64,000 bases of DNA from assembly GCA_026390735.1 (NCBI GenBank), contig JAPLFJ010000012.1, positions 1 to 64,000 on the forward strand, in the 5' to 3' direction. The notes below the pieces were generated by a model. It saw only the letters and a program-made list of their open reading frames with translations, was not told the DNA's origin and did not search any database. A program made the translations under genes and the position numbers. This stretch comes from Ignavibacteriota bacterium (GTDB lineage Bacteria; Bacteroidota; Ignavibacteria; Tepidaquicellales; Tepidaquicellaceae). The first letter of the stretch is position 1. Every line of letters starts with the position of its first letter. Of this stretch, positions 1 to 8,907 are shown piece after piece.

Positions 1-192
1 AAACAGGGACTTGCTACATTGAGAATCTATGACGTACTTGGAAGAGAAGTAAGAACACTCGTTAATGAAGTTAAATCAGCAGGAAACTATTCAGTTGATT
101 TCAACGCATCTGAATATTCAAGTGGTGTATACTTCTATAGACTGGAATCAAACGGATTTACAGATATAAAGAGAATGATGTTAATCAAATAA
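1..192 (+). CDS. T9SS cargo protein, C-terminal fragment
   Basis: The window opens inside a gene whose last 63 codons are an open frame ending in TAA at 190-192. They encode a type IX secretion type A sorting domain, with IYDVLGREVRTLVNEV followed by GVYFYRLESNGF and a final KRMMLIK. This region is read by the T9SS translocon in the outer membrane and is usually removed or anchored at the cell surface. The same ending occurs at 3600-3657 and 6780-6832. The functional part of the protein lies upstream of the window, so its activity is unknown. A strong terminator follows at 241. Confidence 0.9.
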   Translation, partial: KQGLATLRIYDVLGREVRTLVNEVKSAGNYSVDFNASEYSSGVYFYRLESNGFTDIKRMMLIK

Positions 193-240
193 CATTAGCA
201 ACTGTCATTCCTGTGGAAACGGGAATCAGTTAAGAATATC

Positions 241-277
241 AAGAGGTGCAGGTTCATTCCTGCACCTCTTTTTTTAT
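241..277 (+). terminator. Rho-independent terminator after the T9SS cargo gene
   Basis: A 12-bp perfect stem (AAGAGGTGCAGG pairing with CCTGCACCTCTT) with a 6-nt loop is followed directly by a T run. Confidence 0.9.
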
Positions 278-292
278 GCTATAACTCTCCAG

Positions 293-450
293 CGTATTAA
301 TGCCATATGATATACTCTCCGGGTTCTCGTTGCTACGACAGTCGAAGATTCCGACCTGTAGGGACGTAGTAACGCCATATGATATACTTTCCTTCATAAT
401 TCGTTCTCGTTACTACGCTCCAGCGTAGTAACGCAATATGATATACTTCC
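293..450. repeat. Three-copy intergenic repeat with a perfect palindrome
   Basis: Within the 488-base gene-free stretch 193-680, a unit of about 28 bp, consensus CGTAGTAACGCCATATGATA plus TACTTTCC, occurs at 293-320, 365-392 and 424-450. Copies 2 and 3 are nearly identical. Copy 3 overlaps a perfect 12-bp inverted repeat, CGTTACTACGCT at 408-419 and AGCGTAGTAACG at 422-433, with only CC between the arms. The rest of the gap (451-680) is AT-rich with no repeat or gene seen. This resembles a dispersed REP-type element, but no transposase is present. Confidence 0.75.
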
Positions 451-680
451 TTCCCAATTCGGGAAATACGTGATAATTCGTGTCTGAAATCTTCTCTCTT
501 TCTAAAGCAACACGCATATCCCGTCTCATCGTTATCAGGAAAGAGGTATTACTCCTTTAATTGTATTAGAAACAATAACTATTTTTTCAATCATATTTTT
601 ATACTTGACACTATATTTTATTATAAATATTTTACATCAGTTTGACATTATATTAATATATTTTTCCTCAAATTTAATTA

Positions 681-953
681 ATGGATATGGCAAGTACTCC
701 GAAATTATCAACGAATTTTGAGAACAAAAACATCAGCTTTCTGTATCTCCAATCCGCAAAATATTCCGAATGTAATCTGATTAATCAATATTTAAAAGTC
801 CCGAAATTGGTATTCCCCCGTTCTACTGTATTAAACTATTTCGATGGTCCAGGCGGACTCGCAGAAGTAGCCGCCCGTGCAAAACGAAACGTCAAACGTA
901 ACTACGGGAAAGATTCTCCCGAATACAAAGCACTCGTAAACAAAGCATATTAA
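681..953 (+). CDS. Small protein of unknown function
   Basis: A 90-residue frame starting at ATG 681, with no signal peptide or membrane segment. I recognise no family. The last 30 residues are basic and patterned (AARAKRNVKRNYGKDSPEYK), which looks more like a folded or nucleic-acid-contacting tail than random translation. The N-terminal half is rich in Asn and Ser and is less convincing. No clear ribosome binding site precedes it. Its codon composition is similar to neighbours. It could be a real lone small gene or a decayed one. Confidence 0.5.
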   Translation: MDMASTPKLSTNFENKNISFLYLQSAKYSECNLINQYLKVPKLVFPRSTVLNYFDGPGGLAEVAARAKRNVKRNYGKDSPEYKALVNKAY

Positions 954-973
954 AAAGCTCTATCTATAATTTT

Positions 974-1013
974 GTGGAGTCTCTTTCCCAAAACTAAAAT
1001 CGAGAGACTCCAC
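974..1013. repeat. Perfect 11-bp inverted repeat downstream of the small gene
   Basis: GTGGAGTCTCT at 974-984 pairs exactly with AGAGACTCCAC at 1003-1013 across an 18-nt loop. There is no T run on either strand next to the stem, so it is not a canonical intrinsic terminator. It may act as an RNA-stability element or protein-binding site between the 681-953 gene and the outer-membrane genes. Confidence 0.6.
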
Positions 1014-1192
1014 ATCAAAACAAAACATTTACAAACATTTAAAAGGAGTTACCAATGAAGCCGCCATAGCTCTGCATAGAACCACCTCGCAAAACTATAA
1101 TCGAAATCAATTAACATTTTCAATTAAACAAAAAGCACCAAACCACCGGTGCCGCTTAGGTTTAATCCCTTTAAAAAAAAGAATAACAAATT

Positions 1193-1792
1193 ATGAAAAA
1201 ACTCATAATAACAATAGTAATAGTCTTAATTTCAATTTCATCTGCATTTGCTCAATTAATGAATATACAGTTAACAGATAAATCAAAATCAGAATTCTTG
1301 TCTAGATTATCGCTTGAAGCAGGCGTTAGTCTTTCTTATCCGATACAAAATCTTGCAGGTGTTGATACTTATACTAAATATAAATTCACTGGTTCGATTT
1401 ATGCAAAATTAATTAATAATGTATCGCTGTATATCAACTATAACTATTTTGGAATTGAACAGAAAGATAACATTGTAATATATTATATACCAAGGGATAA
1501 ACTCTATTCATTTAATGTTGGTATAAATTATTCTTATGAAATTAAAAACCATATCCCCTTTATTGAAGGTGGAATTGGTTTATTCTCTTTTACAATCTGG
1601 GAGCCTAATCCACCAATTACATTCAATGAAGTGACAAAAACTCAATTTGGTGCAAATCTTGGAGCAGGTTATAGGTATTTATTTGACAGACGATTAGGTC
1701 TATTTATAAAAGGAAAATTTCATACGTTTTCCTTTAGTTCAAAAAACTGGAGCTTCTGGAATTTATCAGGCGGTTTATACTTAAGATTTTAG
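1193..1792 (+). CDS. Outer-membrane beta-barrel protein, unknown role
   Basis: The 199-residue product begins with a signal peptide (MKKLIITIVIVLISISSAFA, likely cleaved after the Ala before Gln-Leu). The rest is alternating hydrophobic and aromatic strands and ends in an aromatic-rich strand, SGGLYLRF, with terminal Phe as expected for BAM-inserted barrels. The pattern of an eight-strand OMP_b-brl type barrel fits the length. The next gene starts 11 bases downstream and encodes a similar barrel, so the two are probably co-transcribed. No substrate or enzyme activity can be assigned. Confidence 0.75.
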   Translation: MKKLIITIVIVLISISSAFAQLMNIQLTDKSKSEFLSRLSLEAGVSLSYPIQNLAGVDTYTKYKFTGSIYAKLINNVSLYINYNYFGIEQKDNIVIYYIPRDKLYSFNVGINYSYEIKNHIPFIEGGIGLFSFTIWEPNPPITFNEVTKTQFGANLGAGYRYLFDRRLGLFIKGKFHTFSFSSKNWSFWNLSGGLYLRF

Positions 1793-1802
1793 TATTCATA
1801 AT

Positions 1803-2360
1803 ATGAAAAAACTTTTTGCAATATTGTTCCTGGTTTTCAATACTGTTATTTCTGCTTATTCTCAGCCTGTTCTGAAAATCAATACCGATAAGTTTATCCA
1901 AAGATTCTCAATCGGTGCAGGTTTAGGAACTCTGATTCCCGTTGAAAATTATAAGATGGTTAAGGGGAATAAATTACTGGTGGACTTAACTTTACGTTAT
2001 AAATTCAGCAATGAATTTTCCTCAGGGTTTGACATAAATTTTGAAGATGATAACTCTGCTGCTGTATCATACTTAAATTTTGACGCAAGATATTCATACC
2101 TGAATTACAGGAATACATTAATCCCCTATTTTGAAATAGGTATCGGTGCATATTACGGTAAAGAATTATTAGCTAAGGATGAAGTCTTTATGTACTACTC
2201 CGAAACAAAATCATATTTCGGAGGAAGCGTAGGAACAGGTCTGGACTTAAAATTATCCCCTTATGCAGCGCTCGACTTAAACTTTAAATATCATTCATTC
2301 ACTTTTAATGAACCCCTGCATTTCTTTACAGTATTAGCGTGTATAAGGTTTAACTTATAG
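1803..2360 (+). CDS. Outer-membrane beta-barrel protein, paralogue of the preceding gene
   Basis: A 185-residue product with a signal peptide (MKKLFAILFLVFNTVISAYS, cleaved before Gln) and a predicted small beta-barrel ending in ACIRFNL. It shares architecture with the upstream protein: a short N-terminal linker, a glycine-rich first strand (SIGAGLGTLIPVENY) and a GGSVGTGLDLKL strand near the end. It lies 11 bases after that gene. Family membership beyond a generic outer-membrane beta-barrel domain cannot be stated. Confidence 0.75.
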   Translation: MKKLFAILFLVFNTVISAYSQPVLKINTDKFIQRFSIGAGLGTLIPVENYKMVKGNKLLVDLTLRYKFSNEFSSGFDINFEDDNSAAVSYLNFDARYSYLNYRNTLIPYFEIGIGAYYGKELLAKDEVFMYYSETKSYFGGSVGTGLDLKLSPYAALDLNFKYHSFTFNEPLHFFTVLACIRFNL

Positions 2361-2418
2361 GAACTTCCGAACTATAAATTCAAATCTCTTGTTTTAATCT
2401 CAAACAGGAGAACACTTT

Positions 2419-3657
2419 ATGAAAAAACTATTAATACTGATTTTATTCTTTGCCCTGGCGTATACTCAGTCGTATTCCCAATGGGTAAATATGAACCTTG
2501 GAAACGGTTTTGATATCCTTGATTTCAGTTTTCCTAATGCACAGACAGGATACATTAGCGGTTACGGAGGGCTTTTAAAGAAGACAACAAACGGCGGAAC
2601 AAACTGGACTAATATGTCCTTCACTACTACGCAGTTCAACATTAACGCAGTTCACTTCTTGAATTCTAACACGGGACTGATTTTCTCTGATAGCGATACA
2701 TTATACCGCACAACAAACGGTACACAGAACTGGTCGGATAAAATATTCATAGGTTTCCATGTATTTGACGTACAATTCTTCGACTCTCTGAACGGATACA
2801 CTTCGGGCAGCAATAGATTTGCAAAAACAACTAACGGCGGACTAAACTGGACGGTGAACACAATACAGTCAATCGGGCAAATATTCTTTCTAAACCCAAA
2901 CACAGGCTGGACTATAAATTATGTTGGCTCCGGGTCATCTTCAATATTAAAAACAACTGATGCAGGAGCAAGCTGGCAGTCTCAATACACTGCCGTTAAT
3001 TTCAAGAATCATTACGACATATTCTTCACAGATGAAAACACAGGATATGCCTCAGGATACAGGCACAACATTATAAAAACCACTAACGGAGGTATCGACT
3101 GGGTTACACAAATGGAACAGTCAAGCGCAGGCGGATTATATTCTTTATATTTTATAAATCCAAACACCGGCTGGGCTGTTGGAGATTATTATGCAGCAAC
3201 AAACACAAGTACTTATTATACAACAAACGGTGGAACAAACTGGGTTAATACAAACGGAATCTTAACCGGAGGAAGACTTAACCGTGTAAAAATAAACAAT
3301 TCCCCGGTCGGTTATGTAGCAGGTCAGAGTCAGTCTTTTTATAAAACAATTAACGCAGGCGGATTAACATCTATAAACACTATTGAGTCACCTCTTAAAT
3401 ATTCATTATCTCAGAACTATCCAAACCCATTCAACCCCGTAACCAATATTAATTTTTCATTACCAAAACAGGAAATGGTGTCTCTGAAGATTTATGACGT
3501 ACTCGGTCGCGAAGTAAGAACACTCGTGAATGAAGTTAAATCAGCTGGTCATTTCTCAGTTGATTTCAACGCATCAGAATTCTCAAGCGGCGTTTATTTC
3601 TACAGACTGGAATCAGAAGGATTCAGCAACATAAAGAGAATGTTATTAATAAAGTGA
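2419..3657 (+). CDS. Ycf48-like beta-propeller protein with T9SS sorting domain
   Basis: The 412-residue product has a signal peptide (cleaved around SYSQ). It then has about six propeller blades marked by repeats of the type TTNGGxNW (KKTTNGGTNW, AKTTNGGLNW, KTTDAGASW, KTTNGGIDW, TTNGGTNW) with intervening F(x)NxxTGW/Y motifs. These are characteristic of the BNR/Ycf48 photosystem-assembly-like propeller family used by many secreted bacterial proteins. Residues of about 325-412 form a T9SS type A sorting domain (NYPNPFNPVTNINF ... RMLLIK). AAACAGGAG lies about 8 bases before ATG. The protein is presumably secreted or surface-attached; its ligand is unknown. Confidence 0.88.
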   Translation: MKKLLILILFFALAYTQSYSQWVNMNLGNGFDILDFSFPNAQTGYISGYGGLLKKTTNGGTNWTNMSFTTTQFNINAVHFLNSNTGLIFSDSDTLYRTTNGTQNWSDKIFIGFHVFDVQFFDSLNGYTSGSNRFAKTTNGGLNWTVNTIQSIGQIFFLNPNTGWTINYVGSGSSSILKTTDAGASWQSQYTAVNFKNHYDIFFTDENTGYASGYRHNIIKTTNGGIDWVTQMEQSSAGGLYSLYFINPNTGWAVGDYYAATNTSTYYTTNGGTNWVNTNGILTGGRLNRVKINNSPVGYVAGQSQSFYKTINAGGLTSINTIESPLKYSLSQNYPNPFNPVTNINFSLPKQEMVSLKIYDVLGREVRTLVNEVKSAGHFSVDFNASEFSSGVYFYRLESEGFSNIKRMLLIK

Positions 3658-3913
3658 TCCGCCGCCGCGGACTTTATCAAAATCCTGATAACGTAGTGTA
3701 TCGGGAATGCTAATTAAAAAAGTATAGTCACCCTCTGCGTAAGCAGTAACCCAGCGAATAAAAGGGGTGCAGGGACAATCCTGAACTTTTATTAGTAAAA
3801 TGTCCATAATTAAACGATTTATAAGCTATTTATCCCGTTTCTTTACTGCATATTATTTTGATTAAATTATTTATATTAAGGAATATTTATTAATTAACTT
3901 AAATTTCCTTGCT

Positions 3914-6832
3914 ATGAAATTTCGTTTACAGATTTTAGTGTTAGCATTATTATTGGTTGTTACTCTCTCCTGTATTTCAACAGCCCAGATTAGTGTTGAC
4001 GGAAAACCTCTCAGCAATGACTATCAGGTAAAGTCAAATGTAGAAACATTTACGATGCCTTCATTCGACCTCGATAAAATGCTCAGAGAAGACGCATTTG
4101 AATCACAATATAAAGATATTCCGCCAAGATTCGGTAAAGATTTTGACGTGAACTTTGGTTACGGCAATTCAGGAACGATTGACGTATTACCAAACGGCAC
4201 AAAAATCTGGAGAGTGAAAATTATCTCAAAAGGTGCAATGTCTATTAATCTTATATTCGATAAATTTAATCTGCCAAAAGGCTCGACTTTCTTCGTCTAC
4301 AGTGCAGACAAGAAGCAGATTTACGGTGCTTTTACTGATTTAAACAATCAACCAACAAATGTATTTTCGACTACTCCCTGCAAAGGTGAAGAAATCTTGC
4401 TTGAATACAATGCACCTCTCGGCTTAAGAGACCCTGAAATTAATGTTTCTAAAGTAGTACACGCATACAAAGATATTTTTAATTTAATGAAATTAAAAGA
4501 TTACGGTACTTCGGGTACTTGTAACCGTAATATAATCTGTCCTGAAGGCGACCCTTACAGAGAAATAGCACGTTCAGTTGCAGTTATTATCGTTGGCGGT
4601 ATCCGTAATTGTACAGGTTCACTTTTAAACAACACAAGAAACGACGGCACTCCGTTCTTTATGACAGCAAATCACTGCTGGGATGCGGGAGTCGCAACCT
4701 GGGTATTTATGTTTAAGTACGAAGCTCCATCCTGCCCGAATCCGGGTGGCGACGGTCCTCTTACTTATTCAATTTCCGGTTGTACATTCCTCGCAAGGAA
4801 TGCCGCATCAGATTTTTGCTTAGTAAAACTTTCGAGCAAACCTCCTGTGAGTTATAACGTTTATTACACTGGATGGAACAGAAGCAACGTTCCTTCTACA
4901 AGCGGTGAATGCATACACCATCCTGCAGGTGATGTAAAGAAAATTTCATTTTATAATGTACCTAATACACCAACATCATATAACGCCCCTGCAGTACCGG
5001 GTGACAGTTCACACTGGCATACAACTTGGGCTTCAATTCCAAGTACTGGTTTGACGCCAATTACTGAAGGTGGTTCATCTGGTTCACCTTTATACGACCA
5101 GAATAAAAGATTCATCGGACAGTTACACGGCGGACCATCATCATGTACAGCATCAGATAAATCTGATTACTATGGCAAATTTGACCAGTCATGGAATGGC
5201 GGCGGAACTTCCGCAACCGGAGCAAAATACTGGCTCGATTCTGCAAACACAGGTGTTTATGTAATAGGTGGTTATGACCCGAATTCCGGTCCTTTAAACA
5301 CATTTAGTTTACAGGTACCTGTAGCAGGTGTTACAGTTCAGACTGTTCCAGGCTCAAGTACAGTTTATTCTTTTAACTGGGATACGTCCTCAACATCGGC
5401 ATCTTACAAATGGATATTCGGAAACTCACTACCAACAAGACAATTAACTATTCCTCTTACAACAAGACCATGGAATGTAACCTTAGGTCAGCTTGACGCT
5501 TACTTAGCAGCATTAGGCGTTCCGCAGGGCGGTTCAATAAGTGGTTCATGGGACGTATGGGCATTCAGAAATAATGCACCTATTAATGACTCACTTAAAG
5601 CAGGTAACGGTCCAAGAACTATAACATTTACAAGAACTCAGCCTACACTTTCAGCATTCTCTCTTATCAGCCCGGGAACAGGTGTAAGAGTTGAAACTCA
5701 GTCAGGAAGTACTACACCTTTAGTTGCAAACTGGACAAAATCAGGTGCAGGAACAACTTATAAGTGGTTCTATGCCTCACCAAACTTCAGTTCTGCAGCA
5801 AATATTAAATTCCGGTTGACGGCAGATAATAGTGGTTTTGACAGCACATTATCAATCACAAACGGTGCTATGGATGCAATGTTATCAGGTATCGGAATAG
5901 CAATGGGTGACTCAACAGTCGGTCAATGGAGAGTATACGCATACAGCGGTGCAGATTCACTCGCTTCATTAACAACCAACAATATTACTTTCAAAAGACT
6001 TTCAATAACAACAGCTTGTATCGGAACAGGTACAACATCTTCAAATTATCCGTTTACAACTTACTGGATGGATGGAAGAACACAGATGTTATTCACAGCA
6101 GCCGAAATAGCGGCTGCAGGCGGTACGGCAAATGCTGTTATCACAAAGCTAGGCTTTAACGTTTTAACAGCAGACCCGGGCGCAATGAACGGATTCAACG
6201 TAAAGATGCAGCACACTGCTCAGACATCACTTACTGCTTTCGTTACCACAGGATGGACAACAGTATTCAGCGGTACATACACCGTTCCGGGAACAGGAAT
6301 GCAGTACATTAACCTTACTGCTCCGTATTTCCAGTGGAATGGTACAGGTAATATTATTGTAGAAATATGCTATGATAACACAGCTTATACACAGTATTCT
6401 ACTGTAAACTCTACTGCAAACACAGGAAAAACCTGGGGTTACTACACAGATAACTCAACCGGTTGTACAATGACTGGTGGAGCAGCAATCGCAAACAGAC
6501 CTAACGTTTGTTTCTCGATGACAACTTCTACTGGTATCAGCGGAAATGTTAATCAATCAGGTTTACCTATAAATTATGCATTGTCACAGAACTACCCGAA
6601 TCCTTTCAACCCGGTAACAAAGATTAACTTTGCTATTCCGAGACAGGGATTTGTTACACTTAAGATTTATGATATGCTCGGCAGAGAAGTGAAATCACTC
6701 GTAAACGAAATAAAACCTGTTGGTTTCTACAGTGTTGATTTCAACGCAAGCGATTTTGCAAGCGGTGTTTACTTCTACAGACTGGAATCAGAAGGATTCA
6801 AAGATGTAAAGAGAATGATGCTTATAAAATAA
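3914..6832 (+). CDS. Secreted lysyl-endopeptidase-like serine protease with T9SS sorting domain
   Basis: The 972-residue preproprotein has a signal peptide (about residues 1-24), a propeptide-like segment to about 200, and a trypsin-fold (S1) domain at about 205-450. The domain resembles Achromobacter lysyl endopeptidase. The catalytic triad is visible as His254 in TANHC, Asp300 in SDFCLV and Ser391 in GGSSGSP. The segments IHHPAGDVKKIS and GQLHGGPSSC match that family, as does an Asp after the disulphide region (KSDYYG) at the place that sets Lys specificity there. Two all-beta repeats follow at about 460-700, then a putative carbohydrate or adhesion domain, then a T9SS sorting domain in the last 85 residues. 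It probably digests external protein; the window also encodes oligopeptide transporters and peptidases. Lys specificity is inferred, not shown. Confidence 0.88.
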   Translation: MKFRLQILVLALLLVVTLSCISTAQISVDGKPLSNDYQVKSNVETFTMPSFDLDKMLREDAFESQYKDIPPRFGKDFDVNFGYGNSGTIDVLPNGTKIWRVKIISKGAMSINLIFDKFNLPKGSTFFVYSADKKQIYGAFTDLNNQPTNVFSTTPCKGEEILLEYNAPLGLRDPEINVSKVVHAYKDIFNLMKLKDYGTSGTCNRNIICPEGDPYREIARSVAVIIVGGIRNCTGSLLNNTRNDGTPFFMTANHCWDAGVATWVFMFKYEAPSCPNPGGDGPLTYSISGCTFLARNAASDFCLVKLSSKPPVSYNVYYTGWNRSNVPSTSGECIHHPAGDVKKISFYNVPNTPTSYNAPAVPGDSSHWHTTWASIPSTGLTPITEGGSSGSPLYDQNKRFIGQLHGGPSSCTASDKSDYYGKFDQSWNGGGTSATGAKYWLDSANTGVYVIGGYDPNSGPLNTFSLQVPVAGVTVQTVPGSSTVYSFNWDTSSTSASYKWIFGNSLPTRQLTIPLTTRPWNVTLGQLDAYLAALGVPQGGSISGSWDVWAFRNNAPINDSLKAGNGPRTITFTRTQPTLSAFSLISPGTGVRVETQSGSTTPLVANWTKSGAGTTYKWFYASPNFSSAANIKFRLTADNSGFDSTLSITNGAMDAMLSGIGIAMGDSTVGQWRVYAYSGADSLASLTTNNITFKRLSITTACIGTGTTSSNYPFTTYWMDGRTQMLFTAAEIAAAGGTANAVITKLGFNVLTADPGAMNGFNVKMQHTAQTSLTAFVTTGWTTVFSGTYTVPGTGMQYINLTAPYFQWNGTGNIIVEICYDNTAYTQYSTVNSTANTGKTWGYYTDNSTGCTMTGGAAIANRPNVCFSMTTSTGISGNVNQSGLPINYALSQNYPNPFNPVTKINFAIPRQGFVTLKIYDMLGREVKSLVNEIKPVGFYSVDFNASDFASGVYFYRLESEGFKDVKRMMLIK

Positions 6833-6880
6833 TATTTAAATTGTAATCCCCGTTCGCTTTAGGCGGGTATCAAGATATCA

Positions 6881-6914
6881 AAAAAGGTGCCGGAGCATTC
6901 CGGCACCTTTTTTG
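6881..6914 (+). terminator. Rho-independent terminator after the protease gene
   Basis: AAAGGTGCCGG pairs with CCGGCACCTTT around a 6-nt loop and is followed by a T run. The arms resemble those of the terminator at 241-277 (GGTGC/GCACC). Confidence 0.9.
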
Positions 6915-6972
6915 TTTATAGAGTAATTTGCTTTACGCATAGAATTTTAATACTTTTGTAATAAATAGTATT

Positions 6973-7232
6973 ATGGCGATAATATCAATGTTTTATGGAA
7001 TAATTGTTTCTATGTATTATTTGGACAAAAAGAGACATAATATTCCACACATTCATATAAAATATCAGGAACAGGAAATTGTAATTTCAATTCCGAACGG
7101 TGATATTCTTGAAGGAAAATTAAAACCAAATAAATTAAAGCTTGGATTGAGATACATAAGGATGAATTAATAGCAGACTGGGAATTGGCATCAAAAGGTG
7201 AGACAATATTTCAAATTGAACCATTAAAATAA
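6973..7232 (+). pseudogene. DUF4160 gene, frameshifted
   Basis: The first frame (6973-7170, 65 codons) matches the start of the DUF4160 family, with ISMFYGIIVSMYY, HNIPHIHIKYQ and SIPNGDILEGKL. It then runs into an out-of-family end. The rest of the family is present in another frame from 7143: WIEIHKDELIADWELAS ... FQIEPLK, with stop TAA at 7230-7232. The usual residues between Leu and Trp-Ile-Glu are missing. The join AAGCTTGG can be explained by loss of 10 bases between two GCTT repeats. DUF4160 genes are often paired with DUF2442, which starts at the very next base here. The pair has been likened to toxin-antitoxin modules, but no activity is established. Confidence 0.85.
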
Positions 7233-7478
7233 ATGAACCCAAGAGTAAAATACGTAAAACCACTCGAAAGCTACAAACTCGAACTTGAATTCGATAACGG
7301 AGAAAAGAAATTATTTGACGTTAGTCCTTTTTTAAAGATCGGGAAATTCAGCGAACTGAAAAACGATAATATGTTTAAATCTGTTGTTTCATATTTAGGC
7401 AGTATTCAATGGTCGAATGGTTTAGATTTATGCCCTGACACATTGTACGAGAACGGAGTTCCTTACAATGTTAAATAG
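7233..7478 (+). CDS. DUF2442 domain protein
   Basis: An 81-residue protein made up of a single DUF2442 domain: VKYVKPLESYKLELEFDNGE, then LFDVSPFLKIGKFSELKN, and ending in WSNGLDLCPDTLYENG. These are the conserved stretches of the family. It starts immediately after the stop of the broken DUF4160 gene, so its translation may have been coupled to that gene. Members often sit beside DUF4160, and the pairing suggests a shared but unproven function. The intact state here with a damaged partner would be tolerated if this protein is the harmless or protective half; that is inference. Confidence 0.85.
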   Translation: MNPRVKYVKPLESYKLELEFDNGEKKLFDVSPFLKIGKFSELKNDNMFKSVVSYLGSIQWSNGLDLCPDTLYENGVPYNVK

Positions 7479-7625
7479 TCTATAAAACATCTCGCGGCAC
7501 CTAGTGTTCTCTGCGTGATATCTTGTTTCTTTTCAATCCCCCTAAATAAATTTGCCTTTATTCTTAAACTGATTATGAATAATTTTATACTCAATCATAA
7601 ACATTAAATAATCAAATTATATATT

Positions 7626-8843
7626 ATGGCAAAGCTTACTTTAGAAAATCTTATAGAGAAAAATCTGATTAAAGGAAAAAGAGTACTGGTCCGCGTTGAC
7701 TTTAACGTACCGCTGGATGAGAACAGAAAAATCACTGACCCGAAAAGAATTGTAGAAAGTATTCCGACAATCAATGCAATCACCAAAAACGGAGGAAAAT
7801 GTATTCTGATGAGCCATCTCGGAAGACCTAAGGGAGAAAAGAACCCTAAGTATTCTCTCGATGTCGTTGCTCAGTTCCTTACATCTTACCTGAACAAACC
7901 TGTTATCTTCACAGATGACTGTATTGCTGATGATAACAATGTAGTGATTTCAGCAATGAATGATGGTGACATCTTGCTTCTCGAAAACTTAAGGTTCTAC
8001 AAGGAAGAGGAAAAAAACAATCCTGACTTTGCTAAACAACTTGCTTCATTCGGAGATATCTACGTTAACGATGCATTCGGGACTGCACACCGTGCCCACG
8101 CTTCCACTGAAGGAGTAACACACTTCTTATCAAACTGTGCAGCAGGTTACCTTATGGAAAAGGAACTTAAGTACCTTGCAGGTGCAATAGACAACCCGAA
8201 ACGCCCGCTATGTGCAATACTCGGCGGCTCTAAGATTTCAGGCAAGATAGACGTACTCGATAACCTTCTGAAGATAGCGGATAAAATACTCATTGGCGGA
8301 GGGATGATGTTTACTTTCTATAAGGCTATGGGACTCGAAATAGGCAAATCAATACTTGAAGAAGACAAAGTAGAACTCGCAAAAGAAGTTATTGCAAAAG
8401 CAAAATCGCTTAATAAAGAATTCCTGTTACCGACAGATATATTAATCGCGGATAAGTTCGATAATTCTGCAAACACAAAGGTCATTGGCTTTGACAAGTT
8501 CGCTGATGATAAAAAGGATTGGATGGGAATGGATATCGGTCCTGACACTATAGCAAAGTATAAAGATGCTATTCTGAATTCTAAAACAATAGTCTGGAAC
8601 GGGCCAATGGGTGTGTTTGAAATGGATAACTTTGCAAAAGGTACTTTCGAAGTTGCAAATGCCCTTGCAGAAGCCACAAAGAAGGGTGCTGTAACGATAA
8701 TTGGCGGAGGCGATTCTGCTGCTGCAATAGCTAAAGCAGGCCTTGAGAAAGAAGTATCACATGTATCAACAGGCGGCGGTGCTTCTCTTGAATTCCTCGA
8801 AGGAAAGAAACTTCCCGGAGTTGAAGCACTTACAGAAGTTTAA
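7626..8843 (+). CDS. pgk: Phosphoglycerate kinase
   Basis: This is the cytosolic glycolytic enzyme that transfers phosphate between 1,3-bisphosphoglycerate and ADP. The 405-residue length is standard. The N-terminal domain shows RVLVRVDFNVPLD and the substrate-loop SHLGRPKGE, followed by LLENLRFYKEEEKN and NDAFGTAHRAHAS. The C-terminal nucleotide domain shows LGGSKISGKIDVL, WNGPMGVFE and the glycine-rich TIIGGGDSAAA with VSTGGGASLEFLEG. It stands alone, with no other glycolysis gene next to it, and is closed by a strong terminator. Confidence 0.98.
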   Translation: MAKLTLENLIEKNLIKGKRVLVRVDFNVPLDENRKITDPKRIVESIPTINAITKNGGKCILMSHLGRPKGEKNPKYSLDVVAQFLTSYLNKPVIFTDDCIADDNNVVISAMNDGDILLLENLRFYKEEEKNNPDFAKQLASFGDIYVNDAFGTAHRAHASTEGVTHFLSNCAAGYLMEKELKYLAGAIDNPKRPLCAILGGSKISGKIDVLDNLLKIADKILIGGGMMFTFYKAMGLEIGKSILEEDKVELAKEVIAKAKSLNKEFLLPTDILIADKFDNSANTKVIGFDKFADDKKDWMGMDIGPDTIAKYKDAILNSKTIVWNGPMGVFEMDNFAKGTFEVANALAEATKKGAVTIIGGGDSAAAIAKAGLEKEVSHVSTGGGASLEFLEGKKLPGVEALTEV

Positions 8844-8851
8844 TACATTAC

Positions 8852-8887
8852 AAAAAAACCTTCCGTGTTCAACACGGAAGGTTTTTA
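8852..8887. terminator. Bidirectional terminator between pgk and the convergent exported-protein gene
   Basis: AAAAAACCTTCCGTGTT and AACACGGAAGGTTTTT form a long near-perfect stem with A and T tracts on both sides, so it can end pgk on the plus strand and the 8908-9711 gene on the minus strand. Confidence 0.92.
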
Positions 8888-8907
8888 TCTAACCATTAAA
8901 ATATATC

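Noticed and set aside
1042-1068. AAGGAG followed by a five-codon frame (ATG 1054 to TAG 1068)
   Set aside because: Too short to judge as a gene or leader peptide; the following region shows no attenuator. It may be chance or the start of a decayed gene.
7143-7232. Programmed frameshifting in DUF4160
   Set aside because: The junction AAGCTTGG is not a slippery heptamer and family residues are missing there, so a deletion explains it better.
8318-8677. 119-codon minus-strand frame inside pgk
   Set aside because: Shadow of the pgk coding sequence; Ser/Ile/Phe-rich translation with no family match.
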